Below, piece by piece: positions 30,368 through 38,791 of a DNA stretch of 64,000 nucleotides. The translations under genes and the position numbers were made by a program. Position 1 is the first letter of the stretch; each line of letters opens with the position of its first letter. A model generated the notes under the pieces. That model was given only the letters and a program-made list of their open reading frames with translations, searched no databases and was not told the origin of the DNA. Source of the DNA: Streptomyces malachitofuscus (GTDB lineage Bacteria; Actinomycetota; Actinomycetes; Streptomycetales; Streptomycetaceae); contig NZ_BMUF01000015.1 in the NCBI RefSeq assembly GCF_014650055.1, positions 124,001 to 188,000 on the forward strand, written 5' to 3'.

Positions 30368-31300
30368 ATGACCAGCGACGACGACTTCGCACGGCCCGGC
30401 CGGCCCCGTTCGCTCCAGACCTACGCCGCGCTCTCCCCCGAGCAGACCGACGCGGTGCTCGCCCTGCTCGCGGAGGCCGCCCGGACCGACGGTCAGCAGG
30501 CGGTGTCCGAGCAGGGGCGGCTGCAACTGCGCGGCGGGGAGCGGGAAGGGGTCTCGCACCTGCTGCTGTCCGTCGGCGACGAACTCGTCGGATACGCCCA
30601 GTTGGAGGACACCGACCCGGTGGAGCCGCCGGCCGCCGAGCTGGTCGTGCACCCCTCCCACCGGGGCAACGGGCACGGGCGGGCGCTCGGTTCCGCGCTG
30701 CTCGCCGCGTCCGGGAAGCGGCTGCGGGTGTGGGCGCACGGCGGTCATTCGGCCGCCCGGCATCTGGCGCAGGTGCTCGGTCTGACGCTGTTCCGGGAAC
30801 TGCGGCAGATGCGGCGGCCGTTGGCCGGGCTCGATCTGCTCGAGCCGGTGCTGCCGACCGGGGTGAGCGTCCGTACGTTCGTGCCCGGCCGGGACGACGC
30901 GGCCTGGCTCGCGCTGAACGCCGCCGCCTTCGCCCACCACCCCGAGCAGGGCTCACTGACGCAGCGCGACCTCGACGACCGCAAGGCCGAGCCGTGGTTC
31001 GACCCCGAGGGCTTCTTCCTCGCCGAGGACGAGGGCGGCCGGCTCGTCGGTTTCCACTGGACCAAGGTGCACCGGGAGGAAGGCCTGGGCGAGGTGTACG
31101 TCCTCGGGGTGAGCCCCGACGCCCAGGGCGGCGGCCTCGGCAAGTCCCTCACCGCGATCGGGCTGCGGCACCTGGCGGGCAAGGGACTGCCGACCGCCAT
31201 GCTCTACGTCGACGCCGACAACAAGGCCGCGGTCTCCGTCTACGAGCGGCTGGGCTTCGTCACGCACGAGACGGATCTGATGTACCGGACGGAGACATGA
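30368..31300 (+). CDS. mshD: Mycothiol synthase MshD
   Basis: A 310-residue protein with two tandem GNAT folds: residues about 20-140 (ELVVHPSHRGNGHGRALGSA, degenerate) and 150-310 (YVLGVSPDAQGGGLGKSLTA, the acetyl-CoA pyrophosphate loop, and AVSVYERLGFVTHETDLMYR). MshD acetylates the cysteinyl amine of Cys-GlcN-Ins in the last step of mycothiol synthesis. The tandem architecture and QGGGLGKSL/LYVDADN motifs identify it; S. coelicolor SCO4151 is the counterpart. Start ATG 30368. Its 3' end overlaps the converging membrane protein gene by 41 bases. Confidence 0.93.
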   Translation: MTSDDDFARPGRPRSLQTYAALSPEQTDAVLALLAEAARTDGQQAVSEQGRLQLRGGEREGVSHLLLSVGDELVGYAQLEDTDPVEPPAAELVVHPSHRGNGHGRALGSALLAASGKRLRVWAHGGHSAARHLAQVLGLTLFRELRQMRRPLAGLDLLEPVLPTGVSVRTFVPGRDDAAWLALNAAAFAHHPEQGSLTQRDLDDRKAEPWFDPEGFFLAEDEGGRLVGFHWTKVHREEGLGEVYVLGVSPDAQGGGLGKSLTAIGLRHLAGKGLPTAMLYVDADNKAAVSVYERLGFVTHETDLMYRTET

Positions 31301-31943
31301 GCCTCCGGAGCCGGAACCGTCGTACCGGCTCCGCTGCGCACAGCGCGCCCGCCGCCAGGACCGCGCACAGCAGCAGCGCCCAGCGGTCGTGGGCGGCCGC
31401 CCACCTCGGGTCGTCCGGCGTCACGAACAGCGCCCAGCTCCCGGGGCTCAGCAGCGGCCCCAGGACCGCCGAGGCGAGCAGGAACCCGGCGACCGCCTGA
31501 CCCGGCCGGGCACCGTCCCCGCGGTGGATCGCGAACGCCGCCCCGGTCAGGGCGAGGACGAGGACCGCGGCCGCCTCGACGGTGATGCCGGCGGCCGGGG
31601 GGCGCAGCTCCCGGGGGACGAGGAGGAGGGCCCCGGTCCACCACAGGGCGGCCACCGGTGCCATGAGGGCGAGGCGCAGGCCGTGGCGGACGACGCGCCG
31701 GGTGGGTACGGCGGCCGTGGTGTTGCGGGCGGGGTCGTCCAGCAGGAAGGCCGCGCCGAGCGCGAAGGCCACGGCGGACGCCCGCAGCGAGGTCACCGCC
31801 AGCCAGGCGTTCGCTCCCTCGCCCGCCAGCCTGGGGGTGGCGGCGAGCAGCAGGCCCAGCGTGCCCGCCGCCGCGATCATCCGCCAGGGCAGGGTCCGGG
31901 CGAGCGGCCGGACCAGTACCGCGCTCACCGGTCCGGCGCTCAC
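31260..31943 (-). CDS. Multi-pass membrane protein, third gene of an ABC exporter operon
   Basis: A 227-residue protein with about six hydrophobic helices (MIAAAGTLGLLLAATP, LRASAVAFALGAAFLLDDPA, AGFLLASAVLGPLLSPGSWA). LDDPARNTTAAVPTRR between helices recalls ABC-2 type permease partners. GTG 31941-31943 overlaps the preceding permease stop (GTGA), so it is coupled to it and probably its second membrane subunit. Substrate unknown. The last 13 codons overlap mshD on the other strand. Confidence 0.82.
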   Translation of the reverse strand: MSAGPVSAVLVRPLARTLPWRMIAAAGTLGLLLAATPRLAGEGANAWLAVTSLRASAVAFALGAAFLLDDPARNTTAAVPTRRVVRHGLRLALMAPVAALWWTGALLLVPRELRPPAAGITVEAAAVLVLALTGAAFAIHRGDGARPGQAVAGFLLASAVLGPLLSPGSWALFVTPDDPRWAAAHDRWALLLCAVLAAGALCAAEPVRRFRLRRLMSPSGTSDPSRA

Positions 31944-33463
31944 AGGCACTCGTCCTCCTCCTCGTCCGGCTCCGGCACGTCGAGGCCCAGCATCTGCGCG
32001 ACGCGGTCCGTGGTCACGTCGGGGGCCGTCAGCTCGGCCCAGTTGCTCCTCACCTGCGCGGCGGTCTCGTTCCGGGGCCGCTGGAGCAGCTCGCGCACCA
32101 GTTCCGTGTGCGCGGCGGACATCCGCAGCGGCTCGGTCTGCGAGACGACGATCGCCGAGCCGGTGTCGCTGTCGTCGAGGCGGACGCTGCGCAGGCCGGC
32201 CATCGGGTCGGGCAGGTCCGCGAGCGCCAGCCACATGACGGTGACCATCCGGCCGTCGCAGATACCGCTCACCGCCTCCTCCTTGCCCGTGACCAGCACC
32301 CCGGCCACGGCGGTCGCGAACTCGGGGATCCGGTTGCCGCCCCAGGCCGTGCCGACGGTCACCTCGCCCGGGCGGGCGGACGGGGCGAGCAACGGGTCGG
32401 AGTCCAGCCCGTAGCGCGCGTCGACCCGCTGCCGCACGACCAGGGGCCGGTCCTGGGCGCCGGGGCCCGCGAGGGAGCGCACGCCGTCCACGACCTCCGC
32501 CCAGTCGCCGGTGCGCGGGGTCCACTCCGGGAAGGCGCAGTACGTCGTGCCGTCCCGCTCGTCGCAGTGCTGCACCTTCTCCGGGGCGACCGAGACCCGC
32601 GTACGTGCCTCGGACGTCTCCTGCGGCACGTCCCGGGACTGTCCCACCGCGCCCACCAGGGTCAGTGCCACCGCGCCGGCGACGCCCGCCTGGACGGTCC
32701 GCAGCCGGGCCCCGCCGGAGAGCAGCACCGCCAGCAGGGCCGCGCTCAGAGCGAGTCCCGCGAGGTACAGGGCGTGCCAGGCGGCGGGGCGGCCCAGCAG
32801 GTCGGAGGGCAGGGTGTGGGAGCTGCCCTCGCCGACCACCGGCATCAGCCACCGCGACCATCCCTGGCCGCCGAAGCCCGAGGTGAAGACGGAGAACAGG
32901 AGCAGGAACACGATCAGCAGCGGGGCCGCGAGGGGCGCGGCCAGCAGCCGGGCCAGCAGCACGCCGAACGCGCCGAGCAGCAGCACGGACAGCGGCCCGA
33001 CGAGGAGTTCGGCGGGCGAGCCGTGCCCGACGGCACCCGGCTTGAGCGCCTCCCAGGTGAACTGGCCGGCCACGCACACCGTGGCGAGGAGCGTCACCGG
33101 GACGACGGACAGCAGATGCGCCACGGTGCGGCGCCACGGCTGGAGCACCAGCACGGCGAAGTGCCGGTCGGTGCCGTACCGGCCCGAGCGCAGCACGGCG
33201 TGATTGGCGCTCAGCAGCACCGCGAGGCCGACGAGCAGCGGTCCGCCCTGGGTGGCCCGGTCGGCGTCCTGCAGCGCGGGGAAGCCGCCGAAGGAGTCAC
33301 GGGTGCGCCACACGATCCAGGCGAGGTACACCGCGAAGGCGACGAGGACGGGCATCCGCAGGAGCAGTCTGCGTGCCTCGAAGCGGGCGAGGGCGAACAC
33401 CGCCGCCCAGGAGGCGCGGGGCCGGGCGGCCACGACGGCCGGGGTGTCCAGGGTGGTGGTCAT
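31940..33463 (-). CDS. ABC transporter permease with large extracytoplasmic domain
   Basis: A 507-residue protein. Six helices lie in residues 35-290 (VLVAFAVYLAWIVWRTRDS, PLSVLLLGAFGVLLARLLAA, AGVAGAVALTLVGAVGQSRD). A hydrophilic C-terminal half of about 210 residues follows and probably lies outside (CDERDGTTYCAFPEWTPRTG contains two Cys that could pair). It ends EEEDECL. ABC-2-like organisation with an unusual soluble tail. ATG 33461-33463 overlaps the ATPase stop (ATGA). Confidence 0.83.
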   Translation of the reverse strand: MTTTLDTPAVVAARPRASWAAVFALARFEARRLLLRMPVLVAFAVYLAWIVWRTRDSFGGFPALQDADRATQGGPLLVGLAVLLSANHAVLRSGRYGTDRHFAVLVLQPWRRTVAHLLSVVPVTLLATVCVAGQFTWEALKPGAVGHGSPAELLVGPLSVLLLGAFGVLLARLLAAPLAAPLLIVFLLLFSVFTSGFGGQGWSRWLMPVVGEGSSHTLPSDLLGRPAAWHALYLAGLALSAALLAVLLSGGARLRTVQAGVAGAVALTLVGAVGQSRDVPQETSEARTRVSVAPEKVQHCDERDGTTYCAFPEWTPRTGDWAEVVDGVRSLAGPGAQDRPLVVRQRVDARYGLDSDPLLAPSARPGEVTVGTAWGGNRIPEFATAVAGVLVTGKEEAVSGICDGRMVTVMWLALADLPDPMAGLRSVRLDDSDTGSAIVVSQTEPLRMSAAHTELVRELLQRPRNETAAQVRSNWAELTAPDVTTDRVAQMLGLDVPEPDEEEDECL

Positions 33464-34320
33464 GCCGTCACCTCCGCGCCCGCGCCGTCGAGGGTGAGCA
33501 GGTAGCCGTCCTCCAGGGTGGGTTCGAGCAGTTCGGCGCCGGCGGGCGGGTCGCCCACGTTGCGGAAGGTGCCCGCTCCGGTGCGCCAGCCGGCCTTGGC
33601 GCCGGGGTCGCGTTCCTCGCTGCTCCACACCCGGCCCGCCGCCTGCGCGGTGAGCTCGCCGGGGGTGCCGTCGAAGCGGACGGTGCCGTCGGCCAGCACC
33701 ACCACCCGGTTGCAGAGCATCGCCACGTCCTCGGTCTGGTGCGTGGACAGCAGCACCGTGCGGCCCTCTCCGGCCTGCGCGACCAACTCACGGAAGCGCA
33801 TGCGCTGTTCGGGGTCCAGGCCGACGGTGGGCTCGTCGAGGACGACGAACTCGGGGTCTCCGACGAGGGCCGCGGCCAGCGCGACCCGCTGGCGCATGCC
33901 GCCGGAGAGCTTCTTGATGCGCTTGCCGCGTACGTCGGCGAGGCCGACCTCGTCGAGCACGCGCCGTACCTCGCGGTGCCGGGCGGTGCGGTCGGTCAGT
34001 TCCTTGAGGATGGCCACGTAGTCGACGAACTCGAAGGCGGTGAAGTCGGGGTGGAAGCCGGGTGTCTGCGGCAGATAGCCGAGGTGCCGCCGGACCTCCT
34101 GGCGGCCGCGCGAGGTGCCCGGGTCGTGGCCGAGCACGGTGAAGGCGCCCCGGTCGGCCGGGACGGCGGTGGCGAGGACCCGCAGCAGCGTGGTCTTGCC
34201 CGCGCCGTTGGGTCCGAGCAGCCCGGTGACGCCGCCGGACAGCCGCAGCGAGACGTCGTCGAGGGCGCGGGTACCGCCGTAGTGGAGGCTCAGCCCGGAG
34301 GCGGAGACGGTGGGGGTCAT
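33460..34320 (-). CDS. ABC transporter ATP-binding protein (exporter type)
   Basis: A 286-residue ATPase with Walker A GLLGPNGAGKTTLLR, Q-loop YLPQTPGFHPD, signature KLSGGMRQRVALA, Walker B EFVVLDEPTVGLDP and H-loop LLSTHQTED. A C-terminal regulatory extension of about 70 residues follows. It energises the two membrane proteins encoded downstream. ATG 34318-34320 is 282 bases after the anti-sigma gene on the same strand, so these genes may belong to the regulon, or the operon, of the ECF sigma factor upstream. Confidence 0.92.
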   Translation of the reverse strand: MTPTVSASGLSLHYGGTRALDDVSLRLSGGVTGLLGPNGAGKTTLLRVLATAVPADRGAFTVLGHDPGTSRGRQEVRRHLGYLPQTPGFHPDFTAFEFVDYVAILKELTDRTARHREVRRVLDEVGLADVRGKRIKKLSGGMRQRVALAAALVGDPEFVVLDEPTVGLDPEQRMRFRELVAQAGEGRTVLLSTHQTEDVAMLCNRVVVLADGTVRFDGTPGELTAQAAGRVWSSEERDPGAKAGWRTGAGTFRNVGDPPAGAELLEPTLEDGYLLTLDGAGAEVTA

Positions 34321-34602
34321 ACGGAACTCCCGTGGAGGTGGCTGTGTCGGGGCGAGCGCGTCGCGCCGCCCGGCTGAATGCTGAGTGGTGTGTGCCGAGT
34401 GCTGCGTACGAAGGGATCGGGGCGGGCGCCGGGCCGGCGAAAGGGCCGGGACGCCGTGCCGGCCCGGGCGGGAAGGAGTCCGAGGGCGTTCGGCACGCCG
34501 CCTCCGCCGAGAGGGCCCCGCCACGCCGCGACCCCCGGCTGAGCGGTGGCCGGGGACGGACTCGGGCCGTGCCCCCGGCCGCCGGCCCGGATCCGCGCAC
34601 GG

Positions 34603-35454
34603 TCAGACAGTCCTCCCCCGGCTGAGGTCGAACCGGTCCCGCATCAGGACGAGAAGTCCGGCGGCGAGTACGGCGACCGCCGCGGAGACGCCCTGCCCGG
34701 CCGCGGTGAACGGAACGAGCGTGGTTTCCTCACCGGCCCGGACGGAGTCCGCCGCGAGCAGGACCGCGACCCAGCCGCCACCGACGAGGGACGCCGCCGG
34801 CACCGGACCGAGCCGGGCGGTCAGCGCGAGGGCGGTCGCGGTGAGCGCGAGGGCGGGCAGCAGCCAGGTCAGGGCGCGCAGCCCGTACCCGGGCAGGGCG
34901 AGGGTGGCGAGCAGGTTGAGGCCGAGCCCGGCGCCCAGCACCGCCACCGTGCGGATCATCAGCAGCCGGAAGCCGTGCATCGGGGCGACGACCGCCATCT
35001 CGTACGTCGGGTCCAGTGCGGGCCCGTACGACAGGGCGACCCCGGCGAGCGGCAGCAGCGGTGCGAGGGCCAGGAAGAGGGTGGGGGAGCCGCCGGTGGC
35101 GTGGCCGGCGGCGACGGCCACGGTGAGCACGAGGACGGCGGCGACCGCGCCGAGCCAGGAGCGGCGCAGCGCAGGGGTGGCGGCGAGCAGCCGTGCGGTG
35201 TGGTCGGCGATGCCGAGCCGCAGCAGGAGTGACTCCAGCAGTCCGGGCCGGGGCGCGTCGAGTTCGGCGTCGAGCCGGTCCCAGCCGGCGTCGAGGGCGA
35301 CGGGGTCGGTGACGTCGGCGAGGGCGGCCCGGCAGTGCGCGCAGGCGGTGAGGTGGGTGTCGGCCGACCAGAGCAGGGGCGGCTCCAGGTCGCCCCGCGC
35401 GTAGGCTCGCAGGTCTGTCTCGGGCACGTGCCAGCCCGTCGTTCCGTGCGTCAT
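34603..35454 (-). CDS. Zinc-finger anti-sigma factor, membrane-bound
   Basis: A 283-residue protein. The N-terminal cytosolic domain has a HLTACAHC motif (H-x3-C-x2-C, residues 34-41), typical of ZAS anti-sigma factors. After LRRSWLGAV it has about six transmembrane helices, more than the single one in most anti-sigma factors. Its ATG overlaps the sigma gene's stop (ATGA). It should hold the cognate ECF sigma inactive at the membrane until an envelope signal arrives. Confidence 0.87.
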   Translation of the reverse strand: MTHGTTGWHVPETDLRAYARGDLEPPLLWSADTHLTACAHCRAALADVTDPVALDAGWDRLDAELDAPRPGLLESLLLRLGIADHTARLLAATPALRRSWLGAVAAVLVLTVAVAAGHATGGSPTLFLALAPLLPLAGVALSYGPALDPTYEMAVVAPMHGFRLLMIRTVAVLGAGLGLNLLATLALPGYGLRALTWLLPALALTATALALTARLGPVPAASLVGGGWVAVLLAADSVRAGEETTLVPFTAAGQGVSAAVAVLAAGLLVLMRDRFDLSRGRTV

Positions 35455-36002
35455 GCCAGCGCCTCCCGGAGTTGCTTGCGGGCCCGCATCGCCCGTGTCT
35501 TGACCGTGCCCGGCGGGATGCCGAGCAGGACGGCGGCCTCACGGGTGGTCAGCCCGTCGACGACCGTGGCCTGGAGCACCGCGCGCAGTTCCGGCGACAG
35601 CCGGACCAGGGCTCCGGCGAGGTCGCCGTGTTCCACGCCCGCGAGCACGCGGTCCTCCGCCGACACCTCGTCCCGGTGCCGCAGCCGTGCGAGGGCCTGC
35701 CGCAGCCTGCCGCGTGCCCCGGCGCCGCGCAGGACGTCGACCAGCCGGCGGGAGGCGATGCGCCACAGCCATCCGGCGGCGTCGGCGCCCTCGGCGGTCT
35801 CGCGGTACCGGGCCGTGCCGCGCCACACCGCGAGGAAGGTCTCCTGGACGACGTCGTCGACGATGCCCGCGTCGGCGCACCGGCTGCGCATCCGCGCGGT
35901 CAGCCACGGCGCGTACCGCCGGTACAGCTCCTCGAAGGCGCGCCGGTCGCCGTCCGTCGCGACGGCGCGCAGCAGTTCACCGTCACTTCTCGTTTCGCTC
36001 AC
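35451..36002 (-). CDS. ECF RNA polymerase sigma factor
   Basis: A 183-residue sigma-70-family factor. Region 2 is about residues 20-90 (RAFEELYRRYAPWLTARMRS, VDDVVQETFLAVWRG, AGWLWRIASRRLVDVLRG). Region 4 is about 125-180 (LSPELRAVLQATVVDGLTTR, AAVLLGIPPGTVKTRAMRAR). No region 3, hence the extracytoplasmic-function class. Start GTG 36000-36002. Coupled to its anti-sigma gene, with the ABC exporter genes downstream as likely targets. Divergent from the GntR gene, with 110 bases between them. Confidence 0.92.
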   Translation of the reverse strand: MSETRSDGELLRAVATDGDRRAFEELYRRYAPWLTARMRSRCADAGIVDDVVQETFLAVWRGTARYRETAEGADAAGWLWRIASRRLVDVLRGAGARGRLRQALARLRHRDEVSAEDRVLAGVEHGDLAGALVRLSPELRAVLQATVVDGLTTREAAVLLGIPPGTVKTRAMRARKQLREALA

Positions 36003-36070
36003 GTCCCCTCATCGGATGGGCCCGGCCGATCGGTTCACGCGATCGTGGTTTGACTTTCGCACCCCCTTGC

Positions 36071-36106
36071 ACCACCCTTTCACTACTCAATTAGTGAAAG
36101 GGTGGT
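36071..36106. promoter_or_regulatory. Perfect 15-bp inverted repeat, operator of the GntR/ABC operon
   Basis: ACCACCCTTTCACTA (36071-36085), six-base spacer, TAGTGAAAGGGTGGT (36092-36106). It ends 6 bases before the GTG of the GntR gene, lies between divergent promoters, and has the symmetry expected for a dimeric regulator. Autoregulation by the GntR protein is the simple reading. Confidence 0.8.
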
Positions 36107-36112
36107 TGTCGA

Positions 36113-36538
36113 GTGGTCGACTACCGCATCGACCGGCACAGCGGCGTGGCCACCTACGTCCAGATCGTGCAGCAGACCAAACAGGCCCTGCGCCTCGGCA
36201 TGCTGGCGCCGGGCGACAAGCTGCCCACGGCCCGCGAGGTCGTCGAGGCCACCGCCGTCAACCCCAACACCGTGCTCAAGGCCTACCGCGAGCTGGAACG
36301 CGAGGGCCTGGTCGAGGCCCGGCGCGGCCTCGGCACCTTCGTACGGCGCTCCCTGGGCGCCGCCCCCGCCGACTCCCCGCTCCGCGCGGAACTGGACGGC
36401 TGGGCGTCCCGGGCCCGCGAGGCGGGGCTGGAGCGGGAGGACGTGGCCGCACTCTTCACCGCCGTACTCGAAACGCACTACCCGGCACCCTCGCCGGGCC
36501 CCGCACACCCGAAGACCCTCCAGGGAGACCCGTCATGA
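36113..36538 (+). CDS. YtrA-subfamily GntR regulator
   Basis: A 141-residue regulator. The winged helix spans residues 10-78 (TYVQIVQQTKQALRLGMLAP, LPTAREVVEATAVNPNTVLK, ELEREGLVEARRGLGTFV), with a short helical C-terminal dimerisation part of about 45 residues. This small form is the YtrA subfamily, which usually controls a linked ABC transporter; here the next two genes are one. Start GTG 36113. The stop overlaps the ATPase start (ATGA). Confidence 0.92.
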   Translation: MVDYRIDRHSGVATYVQIVQQTKQALRLGMLAPGDKLPTAREVVEATAVNPNTVLKAYRELEREGLVEARRGLGTFVRRSLGAAPADSPLRAELDGWASRAREAGLEREDVAALFTAVLETHYPAPSPGPAHPKTLQGDPS

Positions 36539-37425
36539 CCGTCCCGGCCATCGAGGCAGACGCAGTCGGCAAGCGCTTCGGCCGGCGCGCCGCCTGGGCG
36601 CTGCGCGACTGTTCCTTCCGGCTGCCCGCCGGCCGCGTCTGCGCCGTCGTCGGCCCCAACGGCGCGGGCAAGTCGACGCTGCTCGCGATCACCGCCGGGC
36701 TGCTCGCCCCCACCGAGGGCACGGTCGCCGTCCTCGGCACGGATCCGGCGACGGCCCGCCCCCGCGTCGGCTTCGTCGACCAGGACAAGCCGCTGTACCC
36801 GCAGCTCACGGTCGCCGAGACGCTGCGCATGGGCGCCGACCTGAACCCCGGCCGCTGGGACGCGGACACCGCGCAGCGGGTCGTGGCCGGGGGCGACCTG
36901 GACCCGCGCAAGCGGATCCGCGCGCTCTCCGGCGGCCAGCGCACCCGCGTGGCCCTGGCCCTCGCCCTCGGCAAGCGGCCCGAGCTGCTGCTGCTGGACG
37001 AGCCGATGGCCGACCTCGACCCGCTGGCCCGGCACGAGCTGATGGGCACCCTGATGGGACAGGCCGCCGCACACGGCACCACGATCGTGATGTCCTCCCA
37101 CGTCGTCGCCGAGCTCGAGGACTCCTGCGACCACCTGCTGCTGATCGGCGGCGGCCGGGTCCGCCTGGCCGGTGAGATCGACGACCTGCTGGCCGCCCAC
37201 ACCCGCGTCTCCGCGCCCGCCGGGACCGAACTGGCCCCGCACGACGTCGTGGAGTCCCGCACCACCGGCCGCCAGCTCAGCGCACTGGTCCGTCCGGCCG
37301 GTCCGCTGCCCGGCGACTGGCGCACCGGCGCGCCGTCCCTGGAGGAGCTCGTCCTGTCCTATCTGCGCAACCCCGGCGCCCCCGCCCCGGCCCCGGCGCC
37401 CGAGACCACGGAGGCCGCCGCGTGA
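36535..37425 (+). CDS. ABC transporter ATP-binding protein of the GntR operon
   Basis: A 296-residue ATPase with Walker A VVGPNGAGKSTLLA, signature ALSGGQRTRVALALAL, Walker B LLLLDEPMADLDP and H-loop VMSSHVVAE. A Pro/Ala-rich tail (PAPAPAPETTEAAA) closes it. It is of the ABC-2 exporter type (as in YtrB or BcrA relatives). Start ATG 36535 overlaps the regulator stop; its own stop overlaps the permease GTG (GTGA). Substrate unknown, perhaps an antimicrobial or cell-wall stress agent, judging from the family. Confidence 0.92.
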   Translation: MTVPAIEADAVGKRFGRRAAWALRDCSFRLPAGRVCAVVGPNGAGKSTLLAITAGLLAPTEGTVAVLGTDPATARPRVGFVDQDKPLYPQLTVAETLRMGADLNPGRWDADTAQRVVAGGDLDPRKRIRALSGGQRTRVALALALGKRPELLLLDEPMADLDPLARHELMGTLMGQAAAHGTTIVMSSHVVAELEDSCDHLLLIGGGRVRLAGEIDDLLAAHTRVSAPAGTELAPHDVVESRTTGRQLSALVRPAGPLPGDWRTGAPSLEELVLSYLRNPGAPAPAPAPETTEAAA

Positions 37426-38441
37426 GCGCCACCCCCACCATCGCCCCCACCGTGCCCGCCGCGGCCCTCCCCGACCAGGCCCCCCGCCAGCTGCGCTGGC
37501 TGGTGCGGCTGCACCGCACGCCCCTGCTCACCGGCACGGCGCTCGTGCTGCTGACCGCCGCGGCACTGCTCTGGCTCGGCGGTCCGCTCACCGACGCCTC
37601 GGCGGAGGCCTGGCAGCGGTACAACGCCTGCGGCTTCAGCCCCGACTGTTCCTACGACCAGGACGCCATCGTGCGCTACAAGGACGTGTACAACTACACG
37701 ACCTACGCCGTGCTCGCGGTGCCGTTCCTGGTCGCCGCCTGGGCCGGCGGTTCGCTCACCGGCCGCGAGATGGAGTCCGGCACGGCCCGGCTGGCCTGGA
37801 CGCAGGGAGCGTCCCCGGTCCGCTGGCTGGCCTCCCGGCTCGCCCTCCCGGCCGTGCTGATCCTCGCGGCGACCGGACTGCTCGCCTGGCTGCACCGCCT
37901 GGCCTGGACCGCGGCCGAGGGCCGCGTCGACACCACCAAGGCATGGAACGACTTCGGCACGTTCCACGCCAACGGCACCGTCCCCATGGCTCTCGCCCTG
38001 GCCGGACTGGCCGCGGGCGTCCTCGCCGGGCTGCTGCTGCGCCGCGCCATGGCGGCGCTCACCGTGGCCGCCGTCGCGCTCGGCGCGCTGTGGGCGGCCG
38101 TCCACACCACCCTGCCGCATCTGTGGCCCACGGTCACCGAGACCAGCGGCCTGCGGCACGGCCCGAGCGGGCAGGGCATCGTGGTCGGACAGGGCGTGGT
38201 GAACGCCGACGGCGACCGGCTGGACCTCCCCTGCCACACCAGCACCCTGCCGGGCTGTAAGTCGACCCTGTCCGACCTGCACGCCGTCAGCTTCTACCGC
38301 GACCTCCACCCCGCCGCCCACTACTGGCCGCTCCAGCTGGTCGCCTCCGGTGTCGTGCTCGTCGTCGCCGCGCTCCTGGCCTACGCGGCCTTCCGGCTGC
38401 TGCGCCACCGCACCGGCACGGCACGGCGGAACGCCGGATGA
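37422..38441 (+). CDS. ABC transporter permease of the GntR operon
   Basis: A 339-residue membrane protein with six helices: about 35-55 (TALVLLTAAALLWLGGP), 95-115, 145-165, 190-212, 215-235 and 305-327. It has a CGFSPDCSYDQDA loop with two Cys after the first helix, and a second extracytoplasmic loop with LPCHTSTLPGCKSTL. GREMESGTARLAWTQGAS is the typical cytosolic coupling segment of ABC-2 permeases. It ends the operon; a strong hairpin follows 62 bases downstream. Confidence 0.88.
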   Translation: MSATPTIAPTVPAAALPDQAPRQLRWLVRLHRTPLLTGTALVLLTAAALLWLGGPLTDASAEAWQRYNACGFSPDCSYDQDAIVRYKDVYNYTTYAVLAVPFLVAAWAGGSLTGREMESGTARLAWTQGASPVRWLASRLALPAVLILAATGLLAWLHRLAWTAAEGRVDTTKAWNDFGTFHANGTVPMALALAGLAAGVLAGLLLRRAMAALTVAAVALGALWAAVHTTLPHLWPTVTETSGLRHGPSGQGIVVGQGVVNADGDRLDLPCHTSTLPGCKSTLSDLHAVSFYRDLHPAAHYWPLQLVASGVVLVVAALLAYAAFRLLRHRTGTARRNAG

Positions 38442-38791
38442 GCGGTCCGCGCACGGCCGCCGCGTTCGCGGTGCTGCGCCGCCGTACGGCCTGACGGGCC
38501 CGTCCGTACGTCCCTGCCTGCGGGGGGGGAGGGACGTACGGCGGCCGTCCTTCCGGGCCCCGCGCCGGGCGGCCGCACCCCGTGGGCCGTCCCCCGCTTT
38601 CCCGCACGTCATGTCTCCGTAACCATCGATTCAGACAGGCTTGCGACGCTCGGCCAATGACTCCCGCCGTGCCAGAGTCCGCACCGCCCCGACGGGTGAA
38701 CGGGGGGATCGGGGACGCCTCAGGGCCACCACCGCTCCCACCCGCGCTTTCCGACGCGCCCGTGCGGCTGTCGGCGCGGAACAATGGGACC
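38442..38791. other. 350-base intergenic region before ppk
   Basis: Holds the terminator hairpin of the ABC operon (38504-38541). The remaining 250 bases must contain the ppk promoter. I looked for tandem 11-base PHO units as seen before pstS and found only a single GGTGAAC on the reverse orientation at about 38694, not convincing. No coding frame is credible. Confidence 0.55.
38504..38541 (+). terminator. Hairpin terminator after the GntR/ABC operon
   Basis: CCGTACGTCCCT (38504-38515) pairs perfectly with AGGGACGTACGG (38530-38541) around a G-rich 14-base loop, 62 bases past the permease stop. Confidence 0.75.

Noticed and set aside
28318..31500. 1,060-codon plus-strand frame spanning the 5'-nucleotidase and mshD region
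   Set aside because: Opposite the nucleotidase with all metal motifs, and out of frame over mshD; a chance frame of high-GC DNA.
38685..38705. Possible PHO box before ppk
   Set aside because: Only one GGTGAAC, in reverse orientation, with no second unit at 11 bases. PhoP control of ppk is reported for S. coelicolor relatives, but the site cannot be pinned here.
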